Shown: piece after piece, positions 9,873 through 18,640 of the stretch
How positions within the stretch are numbered: position 1 is the stretch's first letter
How the letters are laid out: every line of letters starts with the position of its first letter
Notes under the pieces: generated by a model
Told to the model about the DNA's origin: nothing
The model's database searches: none
What the model saw: the letters and a program-made list of their open reading frames with translations, nothing else
Made by a program: the position numbers and the translations under genes
NCBI GenBank assembly: GCA_005777235.1
Contig: SXND01000039.1
Location: forward strand, 1-63,775
Direction: 5' to 3'
Origin: Pseudomonadota bacterium
GTDB lineage: Bacteria > Tectomicrobia > Entotheonellia > Entotheonellales > Entotheonellaceae
DNA length: 63,775 nucleotides

Positions 9873-10539
9873 TAGCGTAGACCTGCGCCTGGCGCACCGC
9901 CGGCACCGTCTCCCACCCCGGCAGGCGCTGGAGAGACCGCAGGGTCATAGGGCTCGGCGCTGAGGCGAGCCCCGCGGGGCTCAGCACAAGCACCTCAGGG
10001 GCATACGCCTGCAATTGCGCCCACGTGACGGTGACAGGCGGCTCTCCCGGACGACTGATCCCCGCCGTGCCTCCGGCGAGCTGGATCAGATCCGGCAGCC
10101 AGTACCCGGCGAGCTGCAACGGGGCTACGCCGACCAGCACCGCCACACGCGGTGGCTCATGCAGCATGATGGTCTCGGCCACTAGCGCGTTCATACGCGC
10201 CAAGAGCCCTTCGAGAAGTGTAGCGGCTTGCCGCTGCTGGCCCGTGGCGGCTCCGACACGGTGGATGTCATCCCAGATGTCTTGCAGGAAGAGCGGCTGC
10301 AGGGCTAAGACCTCGGTGCCGTCGCTAGCGCTCAGGGTCTCCAGACTCGGTGTGAGGATGAGATCGGGCTGTAGCGTGCGCAAACGCACGTCTTCCAGCG
10401 TGAGGCGTGGCAGGGACAGGATGGTGGGCGGATAATCACAGGTGGGCGAAATGCCCACCAGACGATGTTCTAAGCCCAGAGCGCAGAGCATTTCCGTGCC
10501 ACTGGGCGTGAGGGACACGATACGTTGCGGTGCGGCCAT
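9733..10539 (-). CDS. Cobalamin-binding-fold (BtuF-like) protein without signal peptide
   Basis: 268 residues with the two-lobed class III binding-protein fold used by BtuF and FepB. It begins directly with RIVSLTPSGTEMLCALGL, the start of the mature domain, has PDLILTPS and the helical linker, and ends after YRPGPRVVNTLELLAGLL. No signal peptide or lipobox is present, so it is predicted to be cytoplasmic, unlike true BtuF. AGGGAG sits 6-7 bases before the ATG. No BtuC or BtuD lies beside it. It may bind corrinoids inside the cell or be a relic recruited from a transporter. Confidence 0.75.
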   Translation of the reverse strand: MAAPQRIVSLTPSGTEMLCALGLEHRLVGISPTCDYPPTILSLPRLTLEDVRLRTLQPDLILTPSLETLSASDGTEVLALQPLFLQDIWDDIHRVGAATGQQRQAATLLEGLLARMNALVAETIMLHEPPRVAVLVGVAPLQLAGYWLPDLIQLAGGTAGISRPGEPPVTVTWAQLQAYAPEVLVLSPAGLASAPSPMTLRSLQRLPGWETVPAVRQAQVYAIDAASAFYRPGPRVVNTLELLAGLLHPDLFGDHLPSDGAGYRHLTA

Positions 10540-10763
10540 GACAGCTCCCTAGAGCGTGTTCTATCTGGAGATCGCTGCGCACGAGGCGCCCGGGGGAGGT
10601 TGTGGCAGCCAGCGAGCACCGAGGCTTGGCGAGAATGACCACACCATGCGCCCGGGCGTGTATACGCCCCCCGTCATACCGGAGGCGGCATGACGGGGAG
10701 TGGGAAACACCCCCGCACGCGGAGGCATCTCGCGTGCCGTGGCCAGGGACCACAACGAGTGGC

Positions 10764-11630
10764 TTAGCGGGGCACCATATTGGGGGTGGGAGCTTCCGGC
10801 AGTGGTTGCGCATCCATCTCGCGCGCCCGCTTTTCCAACGCCGGCAGGAGGGCCGTCACGACGCCGTGGTCATAGTCTGCCGCGATGCCAGGGTAGCCTG
10901 CCCGCTCCATCATGTCCCGCAGCTTCCCGCTTTTGAACTGCTCGAGGGTCCAACCCAGTGGGTCGGGTACCAAGGTTCTGTCCCAGAAAATACGATGGTT
11001 CTTGTTCCGCGGCCCATAGTGGTAGTGCGGGGCGTCGCGGAAGCAGTCGAAGGCCAACAATTCCGTTTCTTCGGTGTACGTACGCCCTGGCGTACCAGCC
11101 AGATCAGCCAGGACATGGATCGCCAGACCGCCGTCGCCGCCAGCCTGCTTGCGCATCTCCAGGCCAAAGCGGAAATTGCCAGCTTCAAACATTTCGGTGC
11201 CCCGGTTGTGTTTCACGGTGTTACGCGCCGTGGCAAACAGCTCACGCGCCGTGGCTTCGACTTTGGGCAGGGTCTGTAAGACGGCCTGGCCGTCAAGATG
11301 ATTGGCCACGTCTTCATACCCGGCGGCCTGCAGCATTTCAGGTAACATATCCTTCAGCTGCTTCACCGACCAGCCGATGGGGTTACCATCCACGATGGGA
11401 TCCATGCGGCAGAGTTTGTTGACGCTCTCGGGACCATAGATATAGCTGCGCTCGAGATCAAAACAGTTGAAGCGCAGTAACGTCGTCTCTTTGCCCTCAG
11501 GCTTGCCAATGACAAGAATAGCCACCCCTTGGTCGGAGTGGTCTTCAATGTTGCCATCCCACAGCTCGTGCTGGACGGCGAAACTCACGGCACCAGTGTC
11601 ATAGGTGGTTCTACGGCTGCATTGTGGCAC
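10764..11630 (-). CDS. Protein of two tandem homologous domains, function unknown
   Basis: 288 residues built from two related ~125-residue units. The first has LLRFNCFDLERSYIYGPES...DPIVDGNPIGWSVKQLKDMLPEMLQAAGY; the second has LLAFDCFRDAPHYHYGPRN...TLVPDPLGWTLEQFKSGKLRDMMERAGY. Shared features are L-x-F-x-C-F-D/R, YGP, D-P-x-GW and a C-terminal M-x-x-AGY. I do not recognise a characterised family. A GTG start at 11630 is supported by GGAGG seven bases upstream. No signal peptide. The conserved Cys, His and Tyr residues could bind a metal or small ligand, but this is speculation. Confidence 0.7.
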   Translation of the reverse strand: MPQCSRRTTYDTGAVSFAVQHELWDGNIEDHSDQGVAILVIGKPEGKETTLLRFNCFDLERSYIYGPESVNKLCRMDPIVDGNPIGWSVKQLKDMLPEMLQAAGYEDVANHLDGQAVLQTLPKVEATARELFATARNTVKHNRGTEMFEAGNFRFGLEMRKQAGGDGGLAIHVLADLAGTPGRTYTEETELLAFDCFRDAPHYHYGPRNKNHRIFWDRTLVPDPLGWTLEQFKSGKLRDMMERAGYPGIAADYDHGVVTALLPALEKRAREMDAQPLPEAPTPNMVPR

Positions 11631-11889
11631 GATGAAACCTCCATTCTATCGATGGTCTGTGTGTGGGGTATGGTCCGGTCACCACGGCTGGTGGCGTACC
11701 TCACCCCTCTCGGACACAACTCTCTGCATCAAGAGCGTGCCCTATTGTATCACGAACTGCGTCGATGCGAGCACGTGAAAATCCTGCCACGCCGCCCCCA
11801 TACTGGAGGCCCGGAAGTCTGCTACAATGCCGCGCGGTACGCCATCGCCACCTGCACCACGCACCACATATTCTCGGGAGACTTCTTGC

Positions 11890-12870
11890 ATGCGTGCTAT
11901 CACCATCCGTACCCCTGGTGGACCGGACGTCCTCGAACTCACCGACGTGCCCGCGCCCACCCCGACGCCGGAACAGCTGTTGGTGCGCGTGCGGGCCACG
12001 GCCCTCAATCGCGCCGATACACTGCAACGACGCGGGCTGTATCCCCCACCGCCGGGCGAATCGGACCTCCTGGGCTTGGAACTGGCGGGCGAGGTCGAGG
12101 CCGTTGGCAGCGCCACGCCAGGCTTTCGCGTCGGGGATCGCGTGTTTGGGCTGGTCGGGGGCGGGGGCTATGCCGAGCTGGCGGTGATTGATTACCGCAT
12201 GGCCATGCCCATACCGTCCGGGTGGAGTTTTTCCGAAGCAGCCGCGGTGCCCGAAGTGTTTTTCACGGCGCAAGAAACCTTGTTTACTCTGGGTCAATTG
12301 GCGGCTGGCGAGACCGTCATCATCCACGCTGGGGCCAGTGGTGTGGGCACTGCCGGGATCCAGATGGCACGCCACATCGGGGCCCGCGTCTTCGCTACCG
12401 CTGGCTCGCCGGAGAAAGTTGAGCGCATCACCGCCCTCGGGGCGGAGGTCGGGATCAACTACAACACGGAAGATTTTGCCGAACGCGTGCGCGAACTGAC
12501 CAATCGGGCCGGGGTGGAGCTGGTGCAGGATTTTATCGGGGCGGCCTACTGGCAACGTAACCTGCGCTGTCTCAAAGTAGGAGGACGTCTGGTCCTCGTC
12601 GGTCTTATGGGCGGCACCAAGATTGAGGCGGATCTTGGGCTCATCTTGAGCCGCCGCCTGCATATCATCGGTTCCGTGATGCGCAGCCAATCCCTGGAGA
12701 GCAAGATCGCCATCACCGAGCGCTTTCGCAGCCGCTGGTTGCCACTGTTGGCCCAAGGCCATCTGCGCCCGATTATCGATACCTCTTTTCCACTGGCCGA
12801 GGCGGCGGTGGCACATCAATATATGGAGGATAACCGCAATGTCGGCAAAATCCTCCTGGCGGTCGCGTAA
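11890..12870 (+). CDS. NAD(P)H:quinone oxidoreductase, TP53I3/PIG3-like
   Basis: Zinc-independent medium-chain dehydrogenase/reductase of 326 residues. It shows the N-terminal GroES-like half (MRAITIRTPGGPDVLEL, LNRADTLQRRGLYPPPPG), the Rossmann motif IHAGASGVGTAGIQMARHIGARVFATAGS and a C-terminal PLAEAAVAHQYMEDNRNVGKILL. The PPPPG and GLE(L)AGEV pattern is typical of the PIG3 group, which reduces quinones. The ATG at 11890 follows GGGAG by eight bases. It stands alone between divergent neighbours. Confidence 0.88.
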   Translation: MRAITIRTPGGPDVLELTDVPAPTPTPEQLLVRVRATALNRADTLQRRGLYPPPPGESDLLGLELAGEVEAVGSATPGFRVGDRVFGLVGGGGYAELAVIDYRMAMPIPSGWSFSEAAAVPEVFFTAQETLFTLGQLAAGETVIIHAGASGVGTAGIQMARHIGARVFATAGSPEKVERITALGAEVGINYNTEDFAERVRELTNRAGVELVQDFIGAAYWQRNLRCLKVGGRLVLVGLMGGTKIEADLGLILSRRLHIIGSVMRSQSLESKIAITERFRSRWLPLLAQGHLRPIIDTSFPLAEAAVAHQYMEDNRNVGKILLAVA

Positions 12871-13469
12871 GGCACCTAGAGCGTGTGGACAATGCATGCA
12901 GGCTCACTAGGGATTCCGAGGAGCTACGTGAGCCTGCGATCCCGCAACGCTCCCCAGAACGCTTGGCCACGTCGTCTTGTGCACAACCTCCAGAAGCCCC
13001 AAAAGAGCGGCCACTGGTGGGAGGACCGCCGCAGGGTTACCCCCTGCACAGCAGACACCATGGGACCATCGTATGGTATCGGGCGTCTCAAAATCAGAGG
13101 GTTAATCCAGATATAGACAAAATGGCCACAATTAATTGATTTTAATAAAATATAAGAAATACAGATACTAGAAAAGCTTTTTGAAAAATCCTTATAAATC
13201 AATTAGTTAAGTTGAATCTATCTAGCGATGCATTCCTCCTCTCAAAAAAATGCTCTAGATGCCACCGTGCGGTGGGGGGTGACCGAGCGGACGATCCACG
13301 CGGAGGTCTGGGAGCCTCTCGTACTCGCGACGGCACAGCAGGGGCCCCGGCCTTGCACCTTGCAGGGCCTGTCCTTGGCCACACGCTCACTGCCAGCCTA
13401 CGGGAATTTCTGCTTGACATCTTGTAGGAGTCTCCTCTAAGTTAAAAGAACAATTGAAAGATTTGACGA
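12871..13469. other. Intergenic region with an AT-rich island
   Basis: About 600 bases without a supported gene. Bases 13090-13260 are strikingly AT-rich against the GC-rich surroundings and probably hold the promoter for the riboswitch transcript, or are a small insertion. Short frames (such as 13228-13440 on the plus strand) match nothing I recognise. Confidence 0.4.
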
Positions 13470-13640
13470 AAGTCAGGTTGCCTCGCAGTGTGCGACTGCG
13501 AACAGGGAAGATGGTCGAAGCCATCGCTGCCCCGCAACTGTAAGCGGAACGAAATCTGCGTATGCCACTGAGGTCTCGAACCTTGGGAAGGTGCAGAGAG
13601 TAGGCTCATGCCGCAAGCCAGGAAACCTGCCTGCCTTTCT
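13470..13640 (+). promoter_or_regulatory. Cobalamin riboswitch
   Basis: Adenosylcobalamin-class aptamer in the leader of the TonB-receptor gene. Conserved blocks are all present in order: aacagggaa (13501-13509), the core gctgccccgcaactgtaagcgg (13526-13547), cactgagg, gggaaggtgc (13584-13593) and the B12 box gcaagccaggaaacctgcc (13613-13631). It lies on the sense strand about 105 bases before the ATG and is followed by an intrinsic terminator, so cobalamin binding is expected to switch transcription off. Confidence 0.95.
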
Positions 13641-13687
13641 ACTGAGAACGCCTTTCGAGGGGAAAGGTATTGGTAGTTGCGGTGCTT

Positions 13688-13721
13688 GCCCCCGACCTTG
13701 TGAGGTTGGGGGCTTTTTTTT
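13688..13721 (+). terminator. Intrinsic terminator of the riboswitch expression platform
   Basis: A near-perfect stem (gcccccgacct at 13688-13698 pairing with aggttgggggc at 13703-13713) with a four-base loop is followed by eight T residues. It sits between the cobalamin aptamer and the receptor start, the classical place for a riboswitch-controlled terminator. Confidence 0.92.
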
Positions 13722-13744
13722 GCTTACGGATGAAAGGACACTGT

Positions 13745-15994
13745 ATGGCTCGGTTCACACTGTTGTACTTCCTGCCCTGCACGGTGTTTGGGCTCTCTTT
13801 CGCCCAAGCCCAAGACAGTCCCAGCCTGCGGCCACGGCCTAGCGCCACGGAACCCCAACACCTCGAACGCGTGCTGGTGACCGGTCCCCGCACCACCCCG
13901 GAGCCCACCGGCCTGGCACTCGATGCCCCTTCCGGTACGGCGAGCCGTCTCGGCTTGACACCACGCGAGCTCCCGGCCAGTATCGACATCATCGGACGTG
14001 AGGCGATTGATGAACGAGGCCATCGCACCACCCTCGACGCCATTGAGTCCGGGGTGGGCATTACGGCGGGCAATCCGCCTGGCGATCCGGCACACTTCTC
14101 CTTGCGTGGCTTCACCGGGAACCAGATTACCAACCTGACCGACGGCGTACGCGTCGGGCCAGCGACGATGACCGCACGCCAGCTCGACACCTGGAATCTT
14201 GAGCGGGTCGAACTCTTAAAAGGCCCGGCTTCTGTCCTCTACGGCGAAGGTGCCATAGGCGGGGCGATTAATTTTGTTGCCAGACGGCCCACACGCGACG
14301 AGCCTCTCAATGTCGATGGCTTACTCTCCTATGGAAGTTTTAACACCCTGCGGCTCGGGGTGGGCAGCGGCGGCCCCCTGCTCGACAATCTCCTTTTTTA
14401 CCGCGTCGATTTTAGCCGGCAGACCTCTAGCGGCTTCATCGACGACACGACGTCAGCATACCGCAGTCTCACCAGCGCGCTGCTCTTTGCGCCGACCAAA
14501 ACTCTCTCCATCGAACTGTCGTTTGACATGCAGCATGATGACCTCAGCCCGTACTGGGGCACACCACTGGTGCCGTCGTCCTTCGCCAGGCAGCCGCTGT
14601 CCGATGTCGTAGAAACCAACGATGGGCGCACCATCGACCGCCGCATGAGCCGGGTGAACTACAACGTGACCGACAACGTGATGGACTCCGACAGTTACTG
14701 GGGCCGCCTGAAGGCCAATTGGCAAGTGACCCCCATGCTGAAGGTCCGCAATGAGCTGTATTACTACCACGCCGATCGCCGTTGGGAGAATGCCGAGACC
14801 TATGCCTTCAGCCCCACAACACTGCTGGTGCATCGTGATCGGTTTTTCGTGGCGCACGACCAGGATATCATTGGCAATCGCAGTGAGGCGCTGCTCGGGC
14901 TCCCCCTGTTCAGCTTGCCCAACCGTTTCCTCATCGGCATTGATACCAACCATCTCGGCTTCGACCGCCCAGCCTTCTTTCAGGGCGACGTCGATGAGGT
15001 TGATCCCTTCCAGCCCGTGCGTGGCCGCTTTCGTCTCCCGCTGGTCTCGGCCAAACAAGAGACCAGCATCAACACCACCGCCCTGTTTTTTGAAGATCAG
15101 CTCACCCTTCTCAAGCCGCTGAAACTCGTCGCGGGGGTACGCACCGAATGGATCGACCTCGATCGCAAGGTGTTCAATACCGCAGGCGCGTTGCAGAGCA
15201 CGCCAAGTTTTCAGCGCACCTTTCGCCCGACCACCTGGCGGGTGGGCCTGATCTACGATGTCCTGCCCACACTCAGTCTGTATGGGCAATACAGCACCGC
15301 GGCAGATCCCGCCGGGCAGAACAACATTTTTCTGGTACGCTCCGCCGAAAACGTCAACTTGTCCCGTGGCAAACAATGGGAGCTGGGTCTCAAGCAGCGT
15401 TTCTGGGACAATCGGGCGGAGCTGACCCTGGCGTATTTCAATATCGTGCGCACCAATCTGCTGACCCAGGTATCGCTGACCGATGTGGCCAGCATTGGCC
15501 AGCAATCCTCGCACGGGCTGGAATTTGCCGCGGCGCTCCGACCGCTGCCATCGTGGAAGCTCCAGGGTAACGTCACCTTCCTCGACGCCCAGTTTGACGA
15601 GTTTAGCGAATCGACGAGCACCAGGGTGATCTCGCACGAGGGCAATCTGCCCCCGAATGTCCCCCGTCTGGTGGCCAATCTCTGGACCTCCTACCGCCTC
15701 ATGGACCCCCGGTTCCCCCTTGAATTTGGTGGCTCCTTGCGCTATGTCAGCGGACGCTTTAACGACAATGCCAACACCGTCAAGATGCTGGCCTATCACA
15801 CCGTTGATGCGTTTGTGGGCTGGCGCTTTCCGGACAGTGGCGGCTTCAAGAACAGCCATGTGACGCTGCGTGTGCGCAACCTGTTTGATAAAGACTACGC
15901 TGTCTGGGGTGACCCCTTCTACGCGTCGCAGGTGCAGCTGGGGGAACCGCGCAGTATCGAAGTGGCGTTGAGCGGTCGTTTTGCGGGATTCTAG
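13745..15994 (+). CDS. TonB-dependent outer-membrane receptor under B12 control
   Basis: 749-residue outer-membrane receptor for energised import. Signal peptide ARFTLLYFLPCTVFGLSFAQAQ is followed by a TonB-box-like segment (ERVLVTG), plug domain (ELPASIDIIGREAIDERG; SLRGF; VELLKGPASVLYGEGAIGGAINFVAR) and a 22-strand barrel ending in phenylalanine (SGRFAGF). The ATG at 13745 has AAGGA seven bases upstream and comes after the terminator hairpin. Its sequence is nearer to the FhuA/FecA siderophore type than to E. coli BtuB. The riboswitch points to a cobalamin, cobinamide or cobalt-chelate ligand. First gene of a four-gene plus-strand run. Confidence 0.9.
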   Translation: MARFTLLYFLPCTVFGLSFAQAQDSPSLRPRPSATEPQHLERVLVTGPRTTPEPTGLALDAPSGTASRLGLTPRELPASIDIIGREAIDERGHRTTLDAIESGVGITAGNPPGDPAHFSLRGFTGNQITNLTDGVRVGPATMTARQLDTWNLERVELLKGPASVLYGEGAIGGAINFVARRPTRDEPLNVDGLLSYGSFNTLRLGVGSGGPLLDNLLFYRVDFSRQTSSGFIDDTTSAYRSLTSALLFAPTKTLSIELSFDMQHDDLSPYWGTPLVPSSFARQPLSDVVETNDGRTIDRRMSRVNYNVTDNVMDSDSYWGRLKANWQVTPMLKVRNELYYYHADRRWENAETYAFSPTTLLVHRDRFFVAHDQDIIGNRSEALLGLPLFSLPNRFLIGIDTNHLGFDRPAFFQGDVDEVDPFQPVRGRFRLPLVSAKQETSINTTALFFEDQLTLLKPLKLVAGVRTEWIDLDRKVFNTAGALQSTPSFQRTFRPTTWRVGLIYDVLPTLSLYGQYSTAADPAGQNNIFLVRSAENVNLSRGKQWELGLKQRFWDNRAELTLAYFNIVRTNLLTQVSLTDVASIGQQSSHGLEFAAALRPLPSWKLQGNVTFLDAQFDEFSESTSTRVISHEGNLPPNVPRLVANLWTSYRLMDPRFPLEFGGSLRYVSGRFNDNANTVKMLAYHTVDAFVGWRFPDSGGFKNSHVTLRVRNLFDKDYAVWGDPFYASQVQLGEPRSIEVALSGRFAGF

Positions 15995-16027
15995 GCCATC
16001 AGGCCACGTCGAGAGGAGAGCAGCGCC

Positions 16028-17656
16028 GTGGGATGTGCAGGGAAGATTCGTCTACAGGTGAGGTGCAGGATGTTCCTGGTGAGTGCCCTGCTGCTGACGC
16101 TAGGCGGGTGTCCGCCGACCCAGCAGCAGGCCGGGACCGGGGCCAGCCCCGCCCAGACCGTGGTGCTCGCCGCCGGGCACGAACTGGGGACCGCCAATCC
16201 ACACGATTATGGCTCGAATATGGCGTTGCTGGATCTGCTCTATGAGCCCCTGGTGCGCTACGGTCCCGATGGTACCATCCAGCCGGCCTTGGCCACCTCC
16301 TGGACGATGTCCCCCGATGGCCGGACCTTCACCTTCCACCTGCGGCCACAGGTCACCTTCCATGATGGCACCCCGTGTGATGCGGTGGCGATTAAGTGGA
16401 ATTTCGACCGCTGGGTGGCTGTCCAGGCGCATCACTGGCTCCCCTCCTCGACGCGGATTCTCACGGTGGATGCACCGGACGCCACGACAGTGGTGCTCAC
16501 GCTGCGTGCGCCCTACTACCCGATTCTCCAAGAGTTGGCCCTCATTCGTCCGGTACGCTTTTTGAGTCCTCGCGCCGTGCATGAGCACGGCGCGTTTCAC
16601 CAACCGATTGGCACTGGTCCGTGGAAAATCGCCTCCCTGGTGGCGCAGCGCGCTGTACTCGTTCGCCATGAGGCTTACTGGGGCGATAAACCCCAGCTGC
16701 AGCAGGTCATCATCGAAGTGATCCTGGATGCCCAGACCCGTATCGCGGCCCTGCAAAGTGGTGCCGTCCAGGTGATCGGCGGCGAGTATTTGGGGAGTAT
16801 CCCCCCGGAGAGCTTCACGACCCTGCACAGCGACCCACGCCTGACCGTCTTGACTGGGAGCAGCGTCATGAGCTTGCACCTGATGGTCCGCGCGACCAAG
16901 CCACCCTTTGACGATGTCCGTGTCCGTCAGGCCCTCAATCACGCCATCGACCGCGCGGGGATTGTCCAGGCGATCTTTGGTGGCCGCGCCGAAGTGGCCA
17001 CTGGCGTCATGGCGTCGGCGATTCCCTATGTCACCCGTACCGGCACGGCTCTCTACACCTACGACGCGGACCACGCCAAACAGCTGCTCGCCGAGGCTGG
17101 TTGGCAGCCCGGCCCGCACGGCGTGCGGGTCAAAGATGGGCAGACACTGCAGATCGAGCTTGGGGTGGATAAGTCCCGGCTGCCAGAAACCGCCTCGATT
17201 GCCGAAGCCATCCAGGCGCAGGCGCGGCAGGTAGGCATAGATCTGACCTTGCGGCTCCACGATTACAGCGGCTGGCTGCAAGCGTATCAACGTGGTGATT
17301 ATCATGCGCTCATGGGTTTTACCTGGGGGCCTCCGTACGACCCGCACACCTTTGTCCATGGGAGTTTCCATTCGGCGACTGCTCCCACGAACGTGCCGGC
17401 CTATACCGATGCGACGCTCGATAGCTTGATTGATGCAGTCCTCGCCAGTACAGAAGTCCAGGCCCGGCAGACGCTGTATGACCGCCTCTGGCACTATATG
17501 GATACCCATGCCGTCGTTGTCCCACTGTTGTCGCCCCAGCGTGTCTATGCCCATCGCCAGACGGTCACCGGCTTGCGCTTGGGCGGCACGGAATATGATC
17601 TGGCGTATGCCTTGCAGCAGGTCGCCCTGCGCAGCCCCACGCCAGCTGTGAGGTGA
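16028..17656 (+). CDS. Family-5 (NikA/peptide-type) binding lipoprotein
   Basis: 542-residue solute-binding protein of the dipeptide/nickel (SBP_bac_5) family. A lipoprotein signal (MFLVSALLLTLGGC) anchors it; the mature part has the hallmarks GTANPHDYGSNMALLDLLYEPLVRYGPDG, LATSWTMSPDGRTFTFHLRPQVTFHDGTP and the family C-terminus. A GTG at 16028 with GAGGAG upstream is taken as start; an inner ATG at 16070 is also possible. It starts 33 bases after the receptor and probably sits in the same riboswitch-controlled transcript. Nickel, cobalt or a metal chelate is more likely than peptide, by context. Confidence 0.87.
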   Translation: MGCAGKIRLQVRCRMFLVSALLLTLGGCPPTQQQAGTGASPAQTVVLAAGHELGTANPHDYGSNMALLDLLYEPLVRYGPDGTIQPALATSWTMSPDGRTFTFHLRPQVTFHDGTPCDAVAIKWNFDRWVAVQAHHWLPSSTRILTVDAPDATTVVLTLRAPYYPILQELALIRPVRFLSPRAVHEHGAFHQPIGTGPWKIASLVAQRAVLVRHEAYWGDKPQLQQVIIEVILDAQTRIAALQSGAVQVIGGEYLGSIPPESFTTLHSDPRLTVLTGSSVMSLHLMVRATKPPFDDVRVRQALNHAIDRAGIVQAIFGGRAEVATGVMASAIPYVTRTGTALYTYDADHAKQLLAEAGWQPGPHGVRVKDGQTLQIELGVDKSRLPETASIAEAIQAQARQVGIDLTLRLHDYSGWLQAYQRGDYHALMGFTWGPPYDPHTFVHGSFHSATAPTNVPAYTDATLDSLIDAVLASTEVQARQTLYDRLWHYMDTHAVVVPLLSPQRVYAHRQTVTGLRLGGTEYDLAYALQQVALRSPTPAVR

Positions 17657-17663
17657 GGTCAGA

Positions 17664-18605
17664 GTGACTATGGCACGCTATGTGCTCCAACGTCTGCTCC
17701 ACACCTGTGTACTCCTGGTAGCGGTGACGCTGTTGAGTTATCTGCTGCTCTATCTGGCACCCGCTGACCCGGCGCAGGTGATCGCTGCCCAGCGCCTAGG
17801 CGGGCGACCCAATCCGGCGCAGGTCGCCTGGGTGCGCCAGCACTACGGGCTGGATCAGCCCTGGTTCCGCCAATATCTGCGCTGGCTCAGGCAGGCGCTC
17901 CACGGCGATTTCGGTTCCTCCATTCGTACCGGCCAGCGCATCCGTGCTGAGGTGAGCCAGGCCGGCGCGTATTCCCTGGCGCTCGGGCTATGGACGACCG
18001 CTTTTGTGGTCCTGCTGGGGGGGAGCAGCGGCGTGTGGGCGGCCTTACGGCCGCATACGCTGTGGGATCGGCTGCTGCAATGGGGGAGCCTGCTCTGCGT
18101 CTCTGTCCCAGAATTTTGGCTGGCTTTCCTCTTGATCGGGCTCTTTGCCGTCACGCTTGGCTGGCTGCCCAGTTATGGTGCGACCAGCAGCGCCCACCTC
18201 GTGCTCCCCGTGCTCGCCCTGGGGCTGGGACAAGCGGCCCGGGTGAGCCGCGTGACCCGAGCGCTGTTGCTGGCGGAATGTGGTCAGGACTACCTGCGCA
18301 CAGCACGTGCCAAAGGTCGCACCTGTGCGAGTGCCTTGCTCCGCCACGCCTTGCCCAACATTGCGGTACCCTTTGTCACCCTTCTGGCACACCAGGCCAG
18401 TCTCGTGCTGAGTGGTGCGATCATTATCGAAACCGTGTTCAGCTGGCCGGGCCTGGGGGTCTATTTCATCACGGCGGTTCAGTTCCGGGATATCCCAGTG
18501 ATTCAGGCCATGGTGTTGCTCTTTGCCACGCTTATCGTCATCCTGTATGGGCTTGCCGACGTAAGCTATGGGTGGCTGGATCCGCGTATCCGTCTCCAGT
18601 CGTAA
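17664..18605 (+). CDS. nikB: ABC transporter permease, NikB type
   Basis: 313-residue inner-membrane permease of the DppB/NikB family: ARYVLQRLLHTCVLLVAVTLLSYLLLYLAP, then WVRQHYGLDQPWFRQYLRWL and the cytoplasmic loop EAA motif region (DYLRTARAKGRTCASALLRHALPNIAVP). It follows the binding protein by 7 bases and precedes a NikC-type gene. Six membrane segments can be traced. The symbol reflects family, not proven nickel transport. Confidence 0.88.
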   Translation: MTMARYVLQRLLHTCVLLVAVTLLSYLLLYLAPADPAQVIAAQRLGGRPNPAQVAWVRQHYGLDQPWFRQYLRWLRQALHGDFGSSIRTGQRIRAEVSQAGAYSLALGLWTTAFVVLLGGSSGVWAALRPHTLWDRLLQWGSLLCVSVPEFWLAFLLIGLFAVTLGWLPSYGATSSAHLVLPVLALGLGQAARVSRVTRALLLAECGQDYLRTARAKGRTCASALLRHALPNIAVPFVTLLAHQASLVLSGAIIIETVFSWPGLGVYFITAVQFRDIPVIQAMVLLFATLIVILYGLADVSYGWLDPRIRLQS

Positions 18606-18640
18606 GTTGGCGCACCGCATACTGCTGGGAAGGGAGCGTC

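Noticed and set aside
10669-10698. Nine-base inverted repeat ccccgtcat/atgacgggg as possible B12 riboswitch before the btuF-like gene
   Set aside because: None of the cobalamin aptamer blocks (gcaactgtaagcgg, gccaggaaacctgcc) is nearby; it is only a simple hairpin.
14453-15859. 468-codon open frame antisense to the TonB receptor
   Set aside because: The plus strand encodes an unmistakable receptor; the antisense frame has no domain.
16100-17554. 484-codon open frame antisense to the family-5 binding protein
   Set aside because: Shadow of codon bias in the real gene; no recognisable motif or ribosome binding site.
17990-18640. Upstream extension of the nikC frame
   Set aside because: It overlaps most of nikB in another frame; a GTG with a good ribosome binding site at 18641 starts just before the conserved head of the protein.
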